This document shows, in pieces, positions 7,209 through 10,096 of a DNA stretch of 10,096 bases; position 1 is the first letter of the stretch, and the number at the start of each line of letters is the position of its first letter. Where the stretch lies: contig CAZGTQ010000279.1 in NCBI GenBank assembly GCA_964528575.1, positions 1-10,096 of the forward strand, given 5' to 3'. This stretch comes from CAZGTQ01 sp964528575. Its GTDB lineage: Bacteria; Planctomycetota; UBA1135; GCA-002686595. The notes under the pieces were generated by a model. That model did not search any database. It was not told the origin of the DNA and saw only the letters and a list, made by a program, of their open reading frames with translations. The translations under genes were made by a program, and so were the position numbers.

Positions 7209-7843
7209 CGCGCCCGCTCCTCCTGCTGCGCCGCCGCGACCGGCACGTCGAGCACGGCGTAGCCCTCCCAGCCGGGCGCGTCGAAGTGCCACCACTCCGA
7301 CGCGAGCTGCGCGAAGCCCTCGGCCTCCATCGCCGCGCGCAGGAGCTCGCGGTTCGCGCGCGCCGCCGCCGAGAGGTCGTCGCTGTCCGAGCGCGCGCGC
7401 TCGCTGAAGTCGTCGTGCGCCGTCGGCATCGCGAGCGGCCGCCCGCGGAAATCGACGAGCGTGACGTCGACCGCCGCGCCGCGGTTGTGGCGCGAGCCGC
7501 GCGCGGGATCGGCGACGAAGCGCCGGTCGGGCACGAGCGCCCACATGCGCCGCTGCACGGAGAGCGGGCGGTAGCCGTCCCACACGAGCAGCCCGACGCC
7601 GCGCGGCGCGAGGCGCGCCTGCACGCGCGCGAGCCGCTCCGCGACGCTCGCGCGCAACAGGCACACGTCGGCGTCGTACAGCGTCTCCCCGACGAAGTTG
7701 TCGGGCGTCGCGTACGTCAGCGCGACGCGGATCGTCGGGTCGACGCGCGCGAGATCGACGAGCGGCTCGCCCGCGTCCTCGGGCGCGGCGCGGCAGGCCG
7801 CCAATGCGACGACGAGCGCCCGAGCGATCGCTGCCGCGCCCAT
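7205..7843 (-). CDS. D-alanyl-D-alanine dipeptidase (VanX/DdpX type), lipoprotein
   Basis: This 212-residue M15D zinc dipeptidase hydrolyses D-Ala-D-Ala. The VanX active-site set is intact: WDGYRPLSVQ with Arg92, zinc ligands H119 and D126 in SRHNRGAAVDV, the base E183 and zinc ligand H186 in EWWHFD. The H-D spacing (7) and E-H spacing (3) match VanX. MPTAHDDFSE (139-148) is also typical. The N-terminus looks like a lipoprotein signal, with a hydrophobic run and LAAC with Cys17, so it should act outside the cytoplasm like DdpX of E. coli rather than as the cytosolic VanX of resistance clusters. There is no vanH, vanA or vanRS nearby, so wall-peptide turnover is more likely than vancomycin resistance. 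The ATG at 7843 has GAGGAG just upstream and shares one base with the previous gene's TGA (TGATG). Confidence 0.93.
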   Translation of the reverse strand: MGAAAIARALVVALAACRAAPEDAGEPLVDLARVDPTIRVALTYATPDNFVGETLYDADVCLLRASVAERLARVQARLAPRGVGLLVWDGYRPLSVQRRMWALVPDRRFVADPARGSRHNRGAAVDVTLVDFRGRPLAMPTAHDDFSERARSDSDDLSAAARANRELLRAAMEAEGFAQLASEWWHFDAPGWEGYAVLDVPVAAAQQEERAR

Positions 7844-8973
7844 CAGCTCCTCGGAAGCAGCACGTACGCCGTCCCGCCGCGCGCCATCCAGACGCGCTCG
7901 AAGTCGTCGCGCCGATAGGTCGCGCGGCCCTGCTCGGGAGCGACGGCCGCGGGGTCGTTGACGAGGACGTCGCCGCGCTCGTCGAAGCCGACGAGGACGA
8001 GCAGATGGCCGGACGTCGCGCCGTACGGCGCCCCGCGCAGCTCGCCGTCCTTCGCCGCGATGCTGCAGACGAGCGGCTGCCCCGCCGCGACGTGGCCGCG
8101 CACGTCCGCCCAGTCGTCGAAGCGCGCGACGTAGCCGGGCACGCCGTACGTGAACGCGCCCTGCACCGCGCGCGGCCAGTTGCCGTAGATGTCGTGCTGG
8201 GCGTCGTAGAGCAGCGCCGCGACCTCCGCGGTCGGCCGCTCGACGCCGCGGTACGCGAGCACCATCGCGACCGACGTCGGGCTGCAGATGCGGCTCGCGA
8301 GCGCGGGACCCTCCGCGCGCTGGCTGCGGAACGGCACGGGCAGGCGCCGCTGCCACGCGCGCGGGTCGGGGTCGATCGCACCCGCGCGAGACGGCGGCTC
8401 GTCCTGGCCACGCCGGCTGAGGCAGAGCGCGAAACGCACGAGCTCCGGTCCCTCGCCGTCGGGCGCGCGGCGCGCGCGCACGCGGTACTGCACCCGGTCG
8501 AACGTCTCGTCGGAGCGGAACCAGTCGACCTCGACGCGGCCGCCGTCGAACCGCTCGACGCGCGCGACGCCGGGCACAGGCTCGCCCCAGTCGCCGGCGT
8601 AGAGCCACGGCGACCAGAGGCCGTCCGAGCGGCGCCCGACGCGCAGCTCCACGCAGAAGCCGGCGCCCGCGGGCACCGCGACGTTCCAGCTCGGCAGGAG
8701 CTCCTGGAACGGGGCGACGTCGAGCGGGCGCGAGGTGTACGTCCCGCTCGTCGCGCGGGCGGCGAGGGCCACCGTCCCCGCGGGGGTAGCGAACGAGCCG
8801 GCGAACGTGCCGCCGAAGTCCGCGCGCTGCTCGTGCAGGACGAGCGCGTGCTCGTACGCGCTGGCGCGGCCCGTCGGCGCGACGTCGGCGGACAGCGCGA
8901 CCGGGGCGGGCGGGGTCGTGGTGCACGCCGCCGACGCCACGACGGCGAGCAGGGTGGCCGGGGCGATGCGCAT
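7843..8973 (-). CDS. C39-like peptidase family lipoprotein
   Basis: This 376-residue exported protein has two parts. A lipoprotein signal ends in SAAC with Cys17. It is followed by a beta-rich region (about 35-190) with DGLWSPWLYAGDWGE (117-131) and RVQYRVRARR (160-169), which may be a binding domain. The C-terminal part (about 211-376) is a papain-like C39_2 domain: it opens with LPVPFRSQ (211-218), the catalytic Cys230 is in ICSPTSVAMVL, His323 is in SGHLLVLVGFD, and D340 is in VNDPAA. C39-like enzymes cleave peptides; bacteriocin-processing members are fused to ABC transporters, which is not the case here, so a free wall- or peptide-directed protease is likelier. It is the first gene of the minus-strand operon and overlaps the dipeptidase gene by one base. 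No Shine-Dalgarno is seen before the ATG at 8973. The substrate is unknown. Confidence 0.9.
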   Translation of the reverse strand: MRIAPATLLAVVASAACTTTPPAPVALSADVAPTGRASAYEHALVLHEQRADFGGTFAGSFATPAGTVALAARATSGTYTSRPLDVAPFQELLPSWNVAVPAGAGFCVELRVGRRSDGLWSPWLYAGDWGEPVPGVARVERFDGGRVEVDWFRSDETFDRVQYRVRARRAPDGEGPELVRFALCLSRRGQDEPPSRAGAIDPDPRAWQRRLPVPFRSQRAEGPALASRICSPTSVAMVLAYRGVERPTAEVAALLYDAQHDIYGNWPRAVQGAFTYGVPGYVARFDDWADVRGHVAAGQPLVCSIAAKDGELRGAPYGATSGHLLVLVGFDERGDVLVNDPAAVAPEQGRATYRRDDFERVWMARGGTAYVLLPRS

Positions 8974-9067
8974 GGGGCGCGCGGAGTCTACCGGATCGGG
9001 CCGCCGCTCCGCCCGCGGCGCTTCGCCTGCTGACCCTCGTCCTGCGAGCCCTCCTCCTGCTAACGTC

Positions 9068-10096
9068 GTGCGCGTGACGCTGACGACGAGCCCGCCCGGT
9101 GCGCGCGTCGAGCGGCCGGGCCACCCGCCGCTCGCGAGCTCGCTCGGCCGCTGGAACCTCGCGGACCGGCCCGACGAGCTCGCGTCGCCCGCGCTGCGCT
9201 GCGGACGGGCCGAGGTCGTCGTCGCGCGCGACGTCGCGGGCCTCGCGCGCTGGCGCTCGGCGCACGGCGCGTGGAACGGTCCGACGGCAGAGCTGTTCCG
9301 GCGCGAGGGCGACGTCTGGGGCGCGTGCGCTCCGCGCGCGCTCTCGCGCTGGTCGCCGTTCGAGATCGAGCGCCGGGGCCGCGGCGTGCTCTCGGCCCTG
9401 CGGCTCGCGCCCGGCGGCGGCGCGCTCGAGCTGCGCCTGTCGTTCGAGCGCGCCGGCCGTTACGCGCTCGTCTTCGACGGCGCGTCGCCCGACGCGGGGC
9501 CGCCGCTCGTGCGCGCGCGGCCGGGCGGCTTCGTCCTCGTCGCGCCGGGAGCCGCCGAGCTGCGCGTGGCGGCGCCGCGCGAGATCGCGACGCACGCGGT
9601 GCACGCGACGCGCGCGGCCTGGGCGCGCGGCGAGGCGCCGGTGGCGCTCGGCACCGCGGGCGTGTGCGTGCTCGACGTCGCGAGCGGCGACGAGCGCGCG
9701 TGGTCGGCGGCGTGGGCGAGCGCGCCCGCGGCGACGTTCGCCTGGGACGCGCCGCGCGTCGCCTGGGAACGCGCGTGGGACGCCGCGACGCGCGCGCTGC
9801 CCTCGCCCCCGCCGGAGCGCGCCGCGCTCTTCGCGGCGGGGCTCGCGAGCTGGATCGCGTTCGGCGCCGACGCGCTCGAGCCCGAGTCGCTCGCCGCGGC
9901 GGCGCCGCTCGGTGCGCGGCTCGCGCCCGACGCGACGCGGATCGCGCTCGAGCGCGCGCTGGACGAGCCGAGCGAGCACGCGCGCGCGTGCGCGCTCGCG
10001 CTCGCGTGCGCGGACGTCGCGCGCGTGGCGCCGCCGAGCGAGCGGACGCGCCGCGCGCTGCGCGGCCTCGCGCGCGCGCTCGCCGCCGTCCCGCCG
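9068..10096 (+). CDS. unrecognised protein, C-terminus cut by window edge
   Basis: This plus-strand frame is open from near 9020 to the end of the window, with almost every codon ending in G or C, so it is very likely coding. In-frame GTG codons at 9068 and 9074 are the plausible starts, giving 343 or 341 visible residues; neither has a clear Shine-Dalgarno. The visible part is rich in Ala and Arg and has no signal peptide. An N-terminal beta-looking region (SRWSPFEIERRGRGVLSALRL is its most distinctive stretch) contains many Trp residues. It is followed from about residue 240 by an Ala-rich helical region. I do not recognise the family and assign no function. It is transcribed divergently from the peptidase operon, with 94 bases between the starts. 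Confidence 0.72.
   Translation, partial: MRVTLTTSPPGARVERPGHPPLASSLGRWNLADRPDELASPALRCGRAEVVVARDVAGLARWRSAHGAWNGPTAELFRREGDVWGACAPRALSRWSPFEIERRGRGVLSALRLAPGGGALELRLSFERAGRYALVFDGASPDAGPPLVRARPGGFVLVAPGAAELRVAAPREIATHAVHATRAAWARGEAPVALGTAGVCVLDVASGDERAWSAAWASAPAATFAWDAPRVAWERAWDAATRALPSPPPERAALFAAGLASWIAFGADALEPESLAAAAPLGARLAPDATRIALERALDEPSEHARACALALACADVARVAPPSERTRRALRGLARALAAVPP

Noticed and set aside
7205..7843. Vancomycin resistance cluster suggested by the VanX-type dipeptidase
   Set aside because: There is no D-lactate dehydrogenase (vanH), D-Ala-D-Lac ligase (vanA/B) or VanRS pair in the window, and the enzyme has a lipoprotein signal unlike cytosolic VanX.
7209..8411. Upstream extension of the enolase-like frame to 755 codons
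   Set aside because: The ATG at 7208 has a strong Shine-Dalgarno and a 4-base overlap with the dipeptidase stop. The upstream translation is Arg/Ser/Ala-rich shadow sequence.
7843..8973. Bacteriocin export system suggested by the C39 domain
   Set aside because: There is no fused or neighbouring ABC transporter and no small double-glycine leader peptide gene nearby.
7844..9979. Upstream extension of the dipeptidase frame to a 924-codon open frame
   Set aside because: The region is occupied by the C39 peptidase gene in another minus frame and by the plus-strand gene starting near 9068. The dipeptidase has its own signal peptide and Shine-Dalgarno at 7843.

Overview
The window is very GC-rich bacterial chromosomal DNA. 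Nearly every codon of the genes I accept ends in G or C, so long spurious open frames run antisense to almost every gene. The gene content (multi-zinc-ribbon TFIIB-type protein, long AI-2E permease, lipoproteins, frequent lack of a clear Shine-Dalgarno) fits a free-living, cell-envelope-rich lineage such as Myxococcota or Planctomycetota. The sequence alone does not settle the phylum. I see no tRNA, rRNA, CRISPR array, insertion sequence or phage gene.

Layout: (1) On the minus strand at the left edge, a 297-residue multi-zinc-ribbon protein (587-1480) is followed by a DUF3885-like protein (1-499) that runs off the window. (2) A 399-base divergent spacer (1481-1879) holds an 18-bp tandem duplication and no gene I can defend. 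(3) On the plus strand, an AI-2E-type permease with an unusual cytosolic C-terminal domain and an EHEQ repeat tail (1880-3802) is followed by a DEAD-box RNA helicase with a DbpA-type RNA-binding domain (3891-5477). (4) Converging on the helicase from the right is a compact minus-strand operon. Read 5' to 3' it encodes a C39-like peptidase lipoprotein (8973-7843), a VanX-type D-Ala-D-Ala dipeptidase lipoprotein (7843-7205), an enolase-superfamily enzyme (7208-6144) and a small lipoprotein (6102-5500). The first three overlap by 1 and 4 bases, so they are almost certainly co-translated. (5) Divergent from this operon, an unrecognised plus-strand gene (about 9068 to the right edge) runs off the window.

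The most coherent story is the operon in (4). Two exported peptidases, one with the intact D-Ala-D-Ala dipeptidase zinc site, are coupled to a cytosolic enolase-fold enzyme. This resembles peptidoglycan-peptide salvage loci, where an L-Ala-D/L-Glu epimerase of the enolase superfamily is encoded beside murein peptidases. The enolase member here departs from the epimerase KxK motif (it reads KLD), so its reaction is open. The AI-2E permease and the helicase look like ordinary cell functions, apart from the permease's C-terminal extension.
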